Origin: an uncultured Treponema sp.
GTDB lineage: Bacteria > Spirochaetota > Spirochaetia > Treponematales > Treponemataceae
Assembly: GCA_946628495.1 (NCBI GenBank)
Contig: CAMOWQ010000006.1
Span: 1 to 42,010, forward strand
DNA: 42,010 nt
Reading direction: 5' to 3'
Numbering within the stretch: the stretch's first letter is position 1; every line of letters begins with the position of its first letter. Positions 23,969 to 33,099 of the stretch are shown piece after piece. A program made the position numbers and the translations under genes. The notes beneath the pieces were generated by a model, which ran no database searches, had not been told where the DNA came from, and worked only from the letters and a program-made list of their open reading frames with translations.

Positions 23969-26632
23969 TTAGTCTTTCTGCCATACACCAGTGTTTCCAG
24001 CACCGCCTGTACCTACTTCACCAACAGCCCATGTAGTTGGAGCAGTTGTTAAATCACCCTTTACATAATTTGTTGATTTTGAAGCATAGTCCAAAGGTTC
24101 AAATGTTGTAGGTGAATATTCTGGAGTTGCACTATCAATTATGCTCATAGTAATTGGCATTGTGAACGGAGTCTTCGTGTTGTTTATAGTATAAGCATAA
24201 AGTGTAAGTGTGTAAGCAGAACCAGGTGCGTATTCAGTAGCAATTGGAACTGTAAAGTATGTGAATGAGTTGTTAGATGTATCAGCAACTTCTTTTCTGT
24301 AGAAGGTGTTTGCAGCAAATGTTTCAGCAGATGCAAGAGCTGTGTATGCGCGCTTATCCTTCTTGTAGTAAGATGCATAACCTGCTGACCAGTCTTCAGG
24401 TTCTTTTGTAAGTAAAACATAGCGGTCTGCATTGAAAGTCTGTTTGCTTGTACCTTCAGACTCAAATCTTACACCGTTACCCTGATCTGCAATAGTCATC
24501 TTAATTTTTGAGTAATTCTTGTTGCGTACAGCAATGAACAGATATTTGAAACCACTTGTAGGGTTATTGTTTACGCGGAATGCGTTTGCTTCATCAATTG
24601 TTGCAACTTGTACGGCATTTGTAAGGTCGTTTGAACTATTCTTGAAAATAAGAATATCTGTATCAAGGATTACTTTGTCTGCCGGGTTGTAAATTGAAAC
24701 ATCTGCTCTTCCGTAAACTGCAAATAAGTCAAGATTTGCCCAACCGTCGTATGGAGTCTTGTATTTATCTGTCAAAGCAGTATCTGTTTGTTTGTTTACA
24801 AGTCTCTGTATTGGTTTTGCTGTTGTAGTGTTTGCATCGTCAAGCTGATAAATTGTAGCGCCAGATACAGAATTTAATTTCCATCCAGTCCAAGAGGTTT
24901 TGTTTTTTGCAAGACTGTAGTAAGTGCCTGCAACATTTCCTTCAACTTTAAGTGGATTAAGAATGAAGTTTCCTCCGCTTTGCCATGCTCCGGCATTAAG
25001 TACAACTGGTGTAAATGTGTAATATCTTACATCAGAATCTGGCTGAGGATCATCTGGACCAGGATCAAGAGTAGAAATGTTTGTTTTGGTTGCTGCAGTT
25101 GTAAAAGTTATTGTGTCGATCTCGTCATTAGCGCCATAGGTTGTAGTGTAGTAACTTCCTTTTACAAGATGATAATTAATTCTAAATCTGTTAATTGCAG
25201 GGGCTGTTGAATCGAAGATTTTTATATCACTAACAGAAACATCTGTTGATGCACCTTCGCGTCTGTAAGCTTTGCTTGCAATTTCTCCTGATGCAGGTGT
25301 AGCACCGGTAGGTTCTACGATTGAGAAATTCTGATAAACGTAACTAGAAGCTCCGGCGTCATTTACGGCACTGATTCTTGCAATGTAACGTTTTCCAAGT
25401 TCAAGATTAAGTACAAGGAAGTCTGAATTTGCGTTCAAGTTTCCAGCTACATATCCGCCTACATAAGTTCCATCCTTATCCACCTGAGAATAAATCTTAT
25501 TTGTATATGAAATAACAGGATGTTTTGCTGTTACTGCAGCTAATGTAGCCCAGTTTGCATCACTCAGGGTAAGATCTTCTCCGTCGTTCATTTCTGTAAC
25601 GTCCATAAGGTCAATCTGGAAGAATTGTTCGCTGTAAGAATTGTCTTTCCAGAGGAATTCTGCGTTGTAATAATTTGTTGTTGCATTTTCTGGATCAATA
25701 TAGCGGACAGTAAAGTCAGATGGTGCTTCTGGTGCTTTACCTGTTACAGGAGGAAGAATTATTTCCTGTGCAGTAACCTGATTTGCAAGAATTATGATTG
25801 TGTCTGAATAGTAGAATTCCTGTGCAGGAGTTTTTGTACTGTTAGTAAATTTAACCTTAAAGTTATATGTTCCTGCCGGGATTGTGCTTACAGTCCAGTT
25901 TGCTGCAGATGGTTTCTGGTTGTTCATTGCTCCAATTTCAGTATCAGATAAAGTTTTTGTACATTCTGCTGTTGCCAGAGAATTGTCTGTAACTTTGTTA
26001 ATTGAGAACTGAATAGAACCTGAAGTAGAAGAGAGGAAAACAGGGTTGATCTCCCAGTTTGTATAAACAGTAAGGCTAATGCTACCATTGCCGTTTACTG
26101 CATACGGTGTAAGGTAGAAATTTACTTTTTCATTGTACCTTAAATCAACAGTTGCAGTTGCTGTTAATACAGTCTTTGCAGTAATTGCAGAGATATCTGT
26201 TGCAGAAGTTCCTGTAAGGGTAATTTCTTCACTTGTTGCATAAAGATACAGTTTGTACTGGCTTGTAGGCAAGTCAAGTTCTACTGCACCTGTACGACCA
26301 TAACTGTTAGCGTCGGCATAGAAAGAAATTTTCTTAGGAATCTTTATTGTCGTATTTTCTGTGCCAAGAAGAATGTCATCTCCCCAATAGTAGTAGAAAA
26401 GGTTTCTTCCGTCCAATGCGGTTGGTACAATGGTACGTGCACCTTCTGCTTCTTTTATAGGGAATGATACAATACCTTCATCACCGTAAGCGGTAAAGGT
26501 AACTGTCTTTACGACTGTTTTGGAGATGTCGCCGTCCGTGGTGGCACCTTCAACAAAACCTGAGCCACAGCTTGCTAAAACAAGGACTGTGAGGCTGATT
26601 GCGATTGCAATCAAGTGATTAAGTTTTCTCAT
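23969..26632 (-). CDS. Large surface-type lipoprotein with FnIII-like and InlB-repeat-like domains
   Basis: 887 residues from ATG 26632; the earlier ATG (26647) overlaps the GGAGG site, which lies 8 nt before 26632. Lipobox LASC with Cys22. Order: N-terminal beta domain with RTIVPT and YYWGDD (~50-80), DLRYNEKVNFYLTPY (~170-185), an FnIII-like domain (~300-430, FLWKDNSYSEQFFQIDLMDV to GKRYIARISAVNDAG). An InlB-B-repeat-like region follows (FRINYHLVKGSYY to SWTGWKLNSVSG), then a C-terminal extension with about 200 residues of beta-rich sequence. It is a paralog of the 719-residue product downstream. Probable surface adhesin or structural lipoprotein; no enzyme motif is seen. It lies 107 nt after the coiled lipoprotein gene. 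Confidence 0.77.
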   Translation of the reverse strand: MRKLNHLIAIAISLTVLVLASCGSGFVEGATTDGDISKTVVKTVTFTAYGDEGIVSFPIKEAEGARTIVPTALDGRNLFYYYWGDDILLGTENTTIKIPKKISFYADANSYGRTGAVELDLPTSQYKLYLYATSEEITLTGTSATDISAITAKTVLTATATVDLRYNEKVNFYLTPYAVNGNGSISLTVYTNWEINPVFLSSTSGSIQFSINKVTDNSLATAECTKTLSDTEIGAMNNQKPSAANWTVSTIPAGTYNFKVKFTNSTKTPAQEFYYSDTIIILANQVTAQEIILPPVTGKAPEAPSDFTVRYIDPENATTNYYNAEFLWKDNSYSEQFFQIDLMDVTEMNDGEDLTLSDANWATLAAVTAKHPVISYTNKIYSQVDKDGTYVGGYVAGNLNANSDFLVLNLELGKRYIARISAVNDAGASSYVYQNFSIVEPTGATPASGEIASKAYRREGASTDVSVSDIKIFDSTAPAINRFRINYHLVKGSYYTTTYGANDEIDTITFTTAATKTNISTLDPGPDDPQPDSDVRYYTFTPVVLNAGAWQSGGNFILNPLKVEGNVAGTYYSLAKNKTSWTGWKLNSVSGATIYQLDDANTTTAKPIQRLVNKQTDTALTDKYKTPYDGWANLDLFAVYGRADVSIYNPADKVILDTDILIFKNSSNDLTNAVQVATIDEANAFRVNNNPTSGFKYLFIAVRNKNYSKIKMTIADQGNGVRFESEGTSKQTFNADRYVLLTKEPEDWSAGYASYYKKDKRAYTALASAETFAANTFYRKEVADTSNNSFTYFTVPIATEYAPGSAYTLTLYAYTINNTKTPFTMPITMSIIDSATPEYSPTTFEPLDYASKSTNYVKGDLTTAPTTWAVGEVGTGGAGNTGVWQKD

Positions 26633-26739
26633 ATTTTTGTCCTCCATAAATTATTGACAAAATGTTTATATTTTTTCTGACAATTTTTTATAAAACTTTT
26701 TGTATTCTTTTTATTTCATTTGATAATAATGCAATACTA

Positions 26740-27399
26740 TTATTCTTCGGTCTGCGGCACCTCCGTCTTTTTATCAGGAGTTGTTTCTGCAGGAGGATCT
26801 GCGCCGGAATCCTTTTCTTCAGGATTTTCCGCTTCAGATTTTTCCTTTTCAGCTTTTTCCTTTTCCTTTTCTGCCATTTCTTCAAACCGTTTTCTTTCGG
26901 CTTCAAGACGTTTGGCTTCCTGTTCCAAGGTCTCCTGGTTGAAGTCGTAGTGCTTATAAATTACAAGCCCGCACGAATCTTTGTATTCATTTCCTTCCTT
27001 ATCTGTAACCGTAAGTGTAAGCCGGTAAGTTTTACCGACTTCCAGACCCGAATCCGGAATGTAAGTAACGAATTCCCTTTCGTTAAGGGTGTAGCTGTCA
27101 TATAAATTAATATTTACTACTTCGTCTTTATCCGTCGTCGAATCAGGTTTTGTTACAACCCACAGATACGAGTTGCAGTTATAAGGTCCTGAAATATTCA
27201 ACGTATCGTCACTGGCAACATAGTATTCTGAATAAAGCATTTCGCTTGCCACAAAATCTATATCGCCAGGACTAGGCAATGGTTTTTCAGGTAAAATCGA
27301 AAAACTTGAATTATAGTCATCAAGCATTGTCTGAATATTGTTCTTACATCCTGTCAGCATTAATATAGAAAGGAGTAAGATCAAACAAAGCTTTTTCAC
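26740..27399 (-). CDS. Small lipoprotein with Ig/PKD-like domain and charged helical tail
   Basis: 219 residues with a GTG start at 27399, supported by GGAGG at 27414-27410 that overlaps the end of the upstream gene. The lipobox LTGC gives Cys18. Residues ~50-145 look like a PKD or Ig-like beta sandwich (YLWVVTKPDS, GKTYRLTLTVTDKEGNEYKD). Residues ~150-195 are a strongly charged Glu/Lys/Arg helix, predicted coiled coil. The end (~195-219) is Pro/Thr/Glu-rich and may be disordered. The 6-nt gap and shared ribosome-binding region indicate co-transcription with the propeller-barrel gene. The coiled tail suggests a tether or oligomerisation role. No known function. Confidence 0.75.
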   Translation of the reverse strand: MKKLCLILLLSILMLTGCKNNIQTMLDDYNSSFSILPEKPLPSPGDIDFVASEMLYSEYYVASDDTLNISGPYNCNSYLWVVTKPDSTTDKDEVVNINLYDSYTLNEREFVTYIPDSGLEVGKTYRLTLTVTDKEGNEYKDSCGLVIYKHYDFNQETLEQEAKRLEAERKRFEEMAEKEKEKAEKEKSEAENPEEKDSGADPPAETTPDKKTEVPQTEE

Positions 27400-27405
27400 T
27401 TTATT

Positions 27406-28995
27406 CTATCCTCCTTTCCGTTTTATGCGGATGTTGAAACCAAGTTCTGCACCTGCGGAAAATCCCGTTATGGAATCATAGAATCCACAGAGTGCGAAAT
27501 CAAGAAATTTCCATGCAAGTCCGACCTTTGCATCTGCTGTAAACGACGCAAAGACGCTGCTGAAAATTGCATCTTTTCCAAACCTCCTGTCCCAAATAAT
27601 ATTCAGTCCAAGCCCTGCATCTATTTGTGTAAATAGGGATATCGGAATGCTCAACGGCATTGCTGTGAATCCGACAGAGCCGAGTAATTTTGTCGAAAGA
27701 AAGAACGGACTTTCTAGATTTACTCCGTTCAGATAATAGTTGTTAGGGAATTTATATTGAGGGAATCCCATTCCAAAATAAGCGAGTCCTCCAAAATAAA
27801 ATGGAGTTATTTTCTGAAAGTTGTAATAACCGCCTGCTGCACTAATGGCAAAGGTATACGGTTCTGGGAGGCCTGAAAAAAGTAGTTTTATAGGAATTTC
27901 ATTTCCGTCTTTTGCAAGAGCGTTTCCACCTACATAGTTTCGTGGCGGAGTTTCTTTTCCGGCTCCCGCTCCCATTATGTATTTTGGTGGATTTGCAAAC
28001 GGATCAAGAAGGAATTCCCTGATTTTTAATAAATAGATTGAACCGTCTTTATGTCCAACAAGAATTGATTTGTTGTCTGGACTTAAAGAGTAGCTTGAAA
28101 TTTCTGTATTGTTCAGCGGCATGATGTAACCAAGCTGTTTGCCTGCCATTACGTTGTAAAGACGAAGCTGGTCTTTTTTAGTAAGCACGATTATGGAAGA
28201 ACCATCGTTACTCAACTGGAAAGATTTTATACGGTCTTCTACCGTAATATTGTTTCTTATCGTTCCGTCAAAATTATAAATTGTAATATGGTCTTCGTCA
28301 GAGGCTGTAATGATTCCAGTTGAATCTTCTGTGAATTCAATTCCTGTTTTTAATGCTGAATTATAAGGTAAATCATGGAACGCTACGCCCGAACTTACGT
28401 CAAAAAGCATGAGGGAATTTTTATCGGTTGCGGCTGCAATCCATTTACTGTCTCGGCTGAATGCAACGGCATATACAGAATGCCCGGAAGTTTGCAGTGG
28501 ATTTCGGCGGGTAAAGGAGTTTGTGCTGAAATACCACATGTAAAGTTCAATGGAACCGTCTGCCATTCCTACGGCAATGTAGTCTCCGGACTGGCTTATG
28601 GCAAGCCCCGATGCTTTTTTTCTTGAAGACCCCTGATTAAATACAACGACAGGCTTATCAGGAAGCGCACGGCCTTCCAGTGCATTGTCCGAGGATAGTG
28701 AAACAAGTCGGTCATATACAGTCTTATCTGTTATGGAAGAAGCGTATTTTACTGCCATAATATTTGTAGAATTCGTTTCTATGAGTTTTGTTACGGAATA
28801 ATCGGATGTTTTTCGAACGACAATGGTACCGGTTTCTGCATACGAGAATGATGAACCGTCTCTGTTCCAGCTCAGACAGTATACCGGGAACGGTGTTTTT
28901 ACAGTCGGTTTAATAACCGGAGTCTGCGCGTATGCATAGTTCGCTAAAAAGAGGATAATCGTAATTTGTAAAACAATAATACCGTATTTCCGCAT
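27406..28995 (-). CDS. Exported WD40-like beta-propeller fused to an outer-membrane-barrel-like domain
   Basis: 529 residues from ATG 28995, chosen because a clean Sec signal follows (hydrophobic stretch ending NYAYA-QTP) and GGGGGA lies upstream; 16 further codons are open before it. Residues ~30-330 contain at least six WD40-type blades (GLAISQSGDYIAVGMADGSIELYMW, VAFSRDSKWIAAATDKNSLMLFD, SLSPDNKSILVGHKDGSIYLL). Residues ~355-529 alternate Gly/aromatic strands (YFGGLAYFGMGF, IDAGLGLNIIWDRRF, SAGAELGFNIRIKRKGG), consistent with a beta-barrel or barrel-like domain. It probably heads the transcript with the small lipoprotein 6 nt downstream. I read it as an envelope protein whose propeller is a protein- or ligand-binding platform. 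Function unknown. Confidence 0.75.
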   Translation of the reverse strand: MRKYGIIVLQITIILFLANYAYAQTPVIKPTVKTPFPVYCLSWNRDGSSFSYAETGTIVVRKTSDYSVTKLIETNSTNIMAVKYASSITDKTVYDRLVSLSSDNALEGRALPDKPVVVFNQGSSRKKASGLAISQSGDYIAVGMADGSIELYMWYFSTNSFTRRNPLQTSGHSVYAVAFSRDSKWIAAATDKNSLMLFDVSSGVAFHDLPYNSALKTGIEFTEDSTGIITASDEDHITIYNFDGTIRNNITVEDRIKSFQLSNDGSSIIVLTKKDQLRLYNVMAGKQLGYIMPLNNTEISSYSLSPDNKSILVGHKDGSIYLLKIREFLLDPFANPPKYIMGAGAGKETPPRNYVGGNALAKDGNEIPIKLLFSGLPEPYTFAISAAGGYYNFQKITPFYFGGLAYFGMGFPQYKFPNNYYLNGVNLESPFFLSTKLLGSVGFTAMPLSIPISLFTQIDAGLGLNIIWDRRFGKDAIFSSVFASFTADAKVGLAWKFLDFALCGFYDSITGFSAGAELGFNIRIKRKGG

Positions 28996-29174
28996 GAATT
29001 CATCTTTTCCCCCACCCATGCTAGTCAATAGACAGTATTCCAAAACAATTATCGGTAATGTATGACATTAACTTTAACGAAAAATACATAATGAGCTGTT
29101 TTTTTGTTAAAGATTTTTAATACGGTGTTAGTCTGTTTGTATGGCATTTAATCAGATATCGAGCATTTCTTTTA

Positions 29175-29203
29175 TTGATTTTCCGTCATCTTTTCTATAT
29201 TTT
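29175..29203 (+). promoter_or_regulatory. Promoter of the ABC exporter operon
   Basis: TTGATT (29175-29180), a 17-nt spacer and TATTTT (29198-29203), which ends 7 nt before ATG 29211. There is no Shine-Dalgarno, so the mRNA is probably leaderless. The divergent propeller-barrel gene starts 216 nt away; nothing else is recognised in the interval. Confidence 0.55.
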
Positions 29204-29210
29204 AAATAAT

Positions 29211-30962
29211 ATGTCTAAAGCAAAAAAATTATTGAAGGGACTTGAGCGTAAATATGTTGTAAACGCTTTTTTATCGCCTGTTGTAATGATTGGCGAAGTC
29301 CTTATGGAAGTTATCATCCCTTTTGTTATGGCAAAAATCATTGATGTGGGAATTTCCAATTCAGATTTGCCGTATGTAATAAGAACTGGTCTTTTTATGG
29401 TTCTTCTGGCGCTTATCTCGTTATGTTGCGGTGTACTTGGAACTAGATTTTCAACCTATGCGGCACAGGGATATGCATATAACCTCAGACGCAGGCTTTA
29501 CGGCTGTATTCAGAATTTTTCTTTTGCAAATATCGATAAATTCAGTACTGCATCGCTTGTTACACGTCTAACAACCGACGTTAATATGTCGCAGAACGTT
29601 TTTAGAATGCTCATTCACATGTGTTTCCGTTCTCCGATTATGCTTATAGCCGGTACGTTTATGGCATTCCGCATTAATCCGCGGCTTTCCATCGTATTCC
29701 TTGTTGCAATTCCTGTTATTGCAGGCGGCGTTCTGTTTATTTCAATGCTTGCACATCCCCGTTTTGAAAAGATGCTCAAGAAGTTTGACGGTATGAACGC
29801 CGTTATTCAGGAAAACCTTATCGGTATAAGAATTGTAAAGGCTTATGTACGCGGCAATTATGAGGAAGAAAAATTCCGCAAAATTGCAGACGATGTACGC
29901 AAAGCTCAGGTTCATGCAGAAAAACTTGTAATCTTCCTTATGCCTCTTATGCAGCTTGTGATGTATCTTGCAATGATTAGCGTAATGTGGCTTGGTGGCC
30001 GTCAGGTTGTCTGGGGAACAATGCTTTCGGGCGAGCTTATAAGTTTCTTTACTTATGTAACACAGGTTCTTTCTTCTTTGATGATGCTTGGCATGCTGTT
30101 CATTTCGCTTGTTATGGTAAAAGCTTCCAATCATCGTATTATAGAAGTTTTTGATGAAGTTCCTGATATTGTTTCTGCAGAAAATGCATGCAATGAAGTT
30201 GCAGACGGTTCTGTTACTTTTAAGGATGTTGATTTCAGTTATTCAAAAGATGCTTCAAATAATGTTTTGAACAATATCAATCTTGAAATAAAGAGCGGTT
30301 CAGTTGTCGGTATTATCGGTGGTACAGGTTCTTCTAAAACAACGCTTGTTTCGCTTATTCCTCGACTTTATGATGTTCAGAAAGGAAGCGTTATGGTTGG
30401 CGGAAAAGACGTTCGTGAATATGATATTAAGGCACTCCGCGATGCTGTATCTATGGTTTTACAGAAGAACGTTCTTTTTAGCGGTACGATACGCGAAAAC
30501 CTGCGCTGGGGTAACGAAAATGCAACCGATGAACAGATAAAAGCTGCATGCCGTGCCGCAGATGCCGATACATTTATTTCATCTTTCCCGGACGGTTACG
30601 AAACAGAACTGGGACAGGGTGGTGTAAACGTTTCTGGCGGACAGAAACAGAGAATCTGTATTGCACGTGCCCTTCTTAAAAATCCTAAGATTCTTATTCT
30701 TGATGATTCAACGTCGGCTGTTGATACTGCAACAGAAACCAGAATAAGAACGGCACTTAGAGAACTTGCTCCGGATACAACAAAAATTATTATTGCACAG
30801 CGAATTTCTTCGGTAAAAGATGCTGACTGCATAGTTGTAATGGACGAAGGAAAAATCAGCGGCTTTGGTACGCATGAACAGCTTCTTAAAGAAAATAAAA
30901 TCTATAAAGAAGTATTCGAAAGTCAGCAGCAGGGTAGTGGCGATGCCGACCTTGCTGAATAA
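29211..30962 (+). CDS. ABC exporter half-transporter, degenerate-site subunit
   Basis: 583 residues from ATG 29211; a TTG 36 nt upstream would add 12 residues but falls on the -35 box. An N-terminal six-helix exporter domain (~15-310) is followed by an ATPase domain. Walker A is GGTGSSKT (370-377), with Ser375 where Gly is usual. The signature VSGGQ (474-478) is intact. Walker B is ILILDD, with D499 in place of the catalytic Glu. The switch His is Gln530 (IIIAQR). These substitutions are those of the degenerate partner in heterodimeric exporters such as TM287/288 and LmrCD. It is 35 nt upstream of the second subunit, so one heterodimer is expected. The substrate (drug, lipid or peptide) cannot be inferred. 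Confidence 0.92.
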   Translation: MSKAKKLLKGLERKYVVNAFLSPVVMIGEVLMEVIIPFVMAKIIDVGISNSDLPYVIRTGLFMVLLALISLCCGVLGTRFSTYAAQGYAYNLRRRLYGCIQNFSFANIDKFSTASLVTRLTTDVNMSQNVFRMLIHMCFRSPIMLIAGTFMAFRINPRLSIVFLVAIPVIAGGVLFISMLAHPRFEKMLKKFDGMNAVIQENLIGIRIVKAYVRGNYEEEKFRKIADDVRKAQVHAEKLVIFLMPLMQLVMYLAMISVMWLGGRQVVWGTMLSGELISFFTYVTQVLSSLMMLGMLFISLVMVKASNHRIIEVFDEVPDIVSAENACNEVADGSVTFKDVDFSYSKDASNNVLNNINLEIKSGSVVGIIGGTGSSKTTLVSLIPRLYDVQKGSVMVGGKDVREYDIKALRDAVSMVLQKNVLFSGTIRENLRWGNENATDEQIKAACRAADADTFISSFPDGYETELGQGGVNVSGGQKQRICIARALLKNPKILILDDSTSAVDTATETRIRTALRELAPDTTKIIIAQRISSVKDADCIVVMDEGKISGFGTHEQLLKENKIYKEVFESQQQGSGDADLAE

Positions 30963-30997
30963 ATGCGGATTATACGGATTATATAAGGAGAATTAAT

Positions 30998-32959
30998 ATG
31001 CCACCATCAAGAAGCAGAGGTTTTGCAAAACCTCAGAATGCAAAAAAAATAATCTCCAGACTTATTTCTTATATGGGGAAATTTAAGCTGTTATGGCTTC
31101 TGGTTTTGTTTTGCGTTTTAATCAGTTCCGGGGCAAGTGTTGCAGGAGGATATCTTATAAAGCCTGCAATCAATAACTATATACTCCCAATGCTTTCTAC
31201 AATTAGTCAGGGAGGCACTGCGGCAGATATTGCACCGACAATGGCAGCTTTTGCCCGTTTAATTCTGGGTGTTCTTGTGCTGTTCCTCGTCGGGGTTCTT
31301 GCATCATATTGTAATCAGAGGCTCATGCTTTTTATTTCGACAACGCTGCTTTTTAATATCCGCAACGATTTGTTTTCAAGCATGGAAAAGCTTCCTGTAA
31401 AATTCTACGATTCTCATACTCACGGAGAATTGATGTCGCGTTTTACAAATGATACAGATGCTCTCCGCGAAATGATGAGTCAGACAATTCCGCAGCTGTT
31501 TTCTTCTACAATCACCGTTGTTTCAATTATGGTAATGATGATTGTTCTTAGTCCTATGCTTACGATTGTCGTTCTTGTTTCTATGTTTTTTATTTTCCAG
31601 CTTATCAAAGTGATTGGAAAAAAATCTGCTGCGGCTTTCCGTGCAAATCAGAAAAGTGTCGGCGAACTTAACGGTTTTATAGAAGAAATGATTGAAGGTC
31701 AGAAAGTTATTAAGGTTTTCAATCATGAAGAAATTGCAAAGAATGAATTTTCTGTTCTTAACGAAAATCTTCGAAAGGCTGGTACAGATGCCATGACATA
31801 TGGTGGTGTAATGGGACCTGTTACGAATAATACTTCTCATGCACAGTATGCCCTTGTTGCAATTGTTGCTTCTACATTTATGATTATCGGTCAGCAGAAA
31901 GCCGGTTTCTTGAACTGGTTTACGGGTGTTCTTGATATTGGTACTATTGCAGCCTTTTTGCAGTATACACGCTCGTTCAGTCAGCCAATCGGTATGATGA
32001 GTCAGCAGGCAAACAGTATTCTAAACGCACTGGCGGGTGCAGAACGCATTTTTGCAATCATAGACGAACAGCCGGAAGTTGATGAAGGTGTTTATTCACT
32101 TGTTAATGCCTACGATGCAAAAGATAAGGACGGAAAAACAAAACTTGTTCAGTCTTATGCATGCACAGGCGAATGGGCATGGAAGAATCAGGCAGACAGT
32201 TCTCTCCGTCATCTGGAAGGTGATGTTGTATTTGACCATGTTACATTCGGTTATGTTCCTGAAAAAACTGTCCTTCACGATATATGCATTCATGCAAAAC
32301 CTGGTATGAAGATTGCTCTTGTAGGGTCAACTGGTTCTGGTAAAACTACGACAATAAATCTTCTTTCCCGTTTTTATGATGTAGAAGAAGGTTCTGGTAC
32401 GATTACTTATGACGGAATTCCTTTGAATGATATTTCCAAGAGTGCATTGCGTAAATCACTTGGAATGGTTCAGCAGAATACACATCTTTTTACAGGCACT
32501 ATAAAAGATAATATCCGCTATGGAAATCTTGAAGCGTCTGATGCACAGGTTTACGAGGCTGCAAAACTTGCAAATGCTGATTATTTTATCCGTCATCTGG
32601 AAAAAGGCTACGATACGGTAATTACAGGAGACGGTGCAAGCCTTAGTCAGGGACAACGACAGCTTCTTGCCATTGCACGTGCTGCTGTTGCAGATCCTCC
32701 TGTTCTTGTCCTTGATGAAGCAACCTCTTCAATCGATACCCGTACCGAAAAGCTTATTGAAGAAGGTATGGACTCTTTGATGAAGGGAAGAACGACGTTT
32801 GTAATTGCACACAGGCTTTCTACAGTACGCAATGCCGATGAAATCATTGTTCTTGAGCATGGAAAAATCATTGAGCGTGGTACTCACGATCAGCTTATTG
32901 CTGCAAAAGGCAGGTATTACTTCCTTTATACTGGTAATAAGATTGCAATTGATGAATAA
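30998..32959 (+). CDS. ABC exporter half-transporter, catalytic-site subunit
   Basis: 653 residues; AGGAG lies 8 nt before the ATG. It has an N-terminal extension, a six-helix exporter domain (~25-345) and a long linker (~362-405) before the ATPase domain. Walker A GSTGSGKT (443-450) is canonical. Walker B VLVLDE has D573 and the catalytic E574, and H605 is the switch His (IAHRLSTV). Its signature is LSQGQ (549-553) rather than LSGGQ. Together with the partner's altered Walker B and switch residues, this gives one fully competent and one degenerate ATP site in the heterodimer. The stop is followed after 4 nt by repeat A and then a strong terminator. Confidence 0.93.
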   Translation: MPPSRSRGFAKPQNAKKIISRLISYMGKFKLLWLLVLFCVLISSGASVAGGYLIKPAINNYILPMLSTISQGGTAADIAPTMAAFARLILGVLVLFLVGVLASYCNQRLMLFISTTLLFNIRNDLFSSMEKLPVKFYDSHTHGELMSRFTNDTDALREMMSQTIPQLFSSTITVVSIMVMMIVLSPMLTIVVLVSMFFIFQLIKVIGKKSAAAFRANQKSVGELNGFIEEMIEGQKVIKVFNHEEIAKNEFSVLNENLRKAGTDAMTYGGVMGPVTNNTSHAQYALVAIVASTFMIIGQQKAGFLNWFTGVLDIGTIAAFLQYTRSFSQPIGMMSQQANSILNALAGAERIFAIIDEQPEVDEGVYSLVNAYDAKDKDGKTKLVQSYACTGEWAWKNQADSSLRHLEGDVVFDHVTFGYVPEKTVLHDICIHAKPGMKIALVGSTGSGKTTTINLLSRFYDVEEGSGTITYDGIPLNDISKSALRKSLGMVQQNTHLFTGTIKDNIRYGNLEASDAQVYEAAKLANADYFIRHLEKGYDTVITGDGASLSQGQRQLLAIARAAVADPPVLVLDEATSSIDTRTEKLIEEGMDSLMKGRTTFVIAHRLSTVRNADEIIVLEHGKIIERGTHDQLIAAKGRYYFLYTGNKIAIDE

Positions 32960-32963
32960 AATC

Positions 32964-33034
32964 GTGCAATAATGCACTATACGGTTTTTGTTGCAAAAGT
33001 AACAGTTTAATGCCGCTATGCGGCGCAATAAAAA
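32964..33034 (+). repeat. Dispersed structured repeat A, copy 2
   Basis: Same order of stems as at 3-74: GTGCA/TGCAC (32964-32968 with 32973-32977), TTTTTGTTGC (32985-32994) with GCAATAAAAA (33025-33034) and GCCGC/GCGGC (33012-33016 with 33020-33024). Compared with copy 1, the first stem changes two pairs on both sides, the outer stem changes a G-C to a G-U pair, and only the loop of the inner hairpin changes. Here it is in the 3' untranslated part of the ABC operon. Confidence 0.78.
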
Positions 33035-33035
33035 G

Positions 33036-33072
33036 AGGGACTGTTTAAAAATGGACAGTCCCTTATTTTTTT
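33036..33072. terminator. Bidirectional intrinsic terminator
   Basis: A perfect 9-bp stem AGGGACTGT (33036-33044) with ACAGTCCCT (33055-33063), followed by a T-rich tract on the + strand (33063-33072) and by CTTTTTATT on the - strand. It serves the ABC operon and the convergent lipoprotein gene. Confidence 0.9.
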
Positions 33073-33099
33073 TAATAACTTTTTTTCATTAGGAGATTT

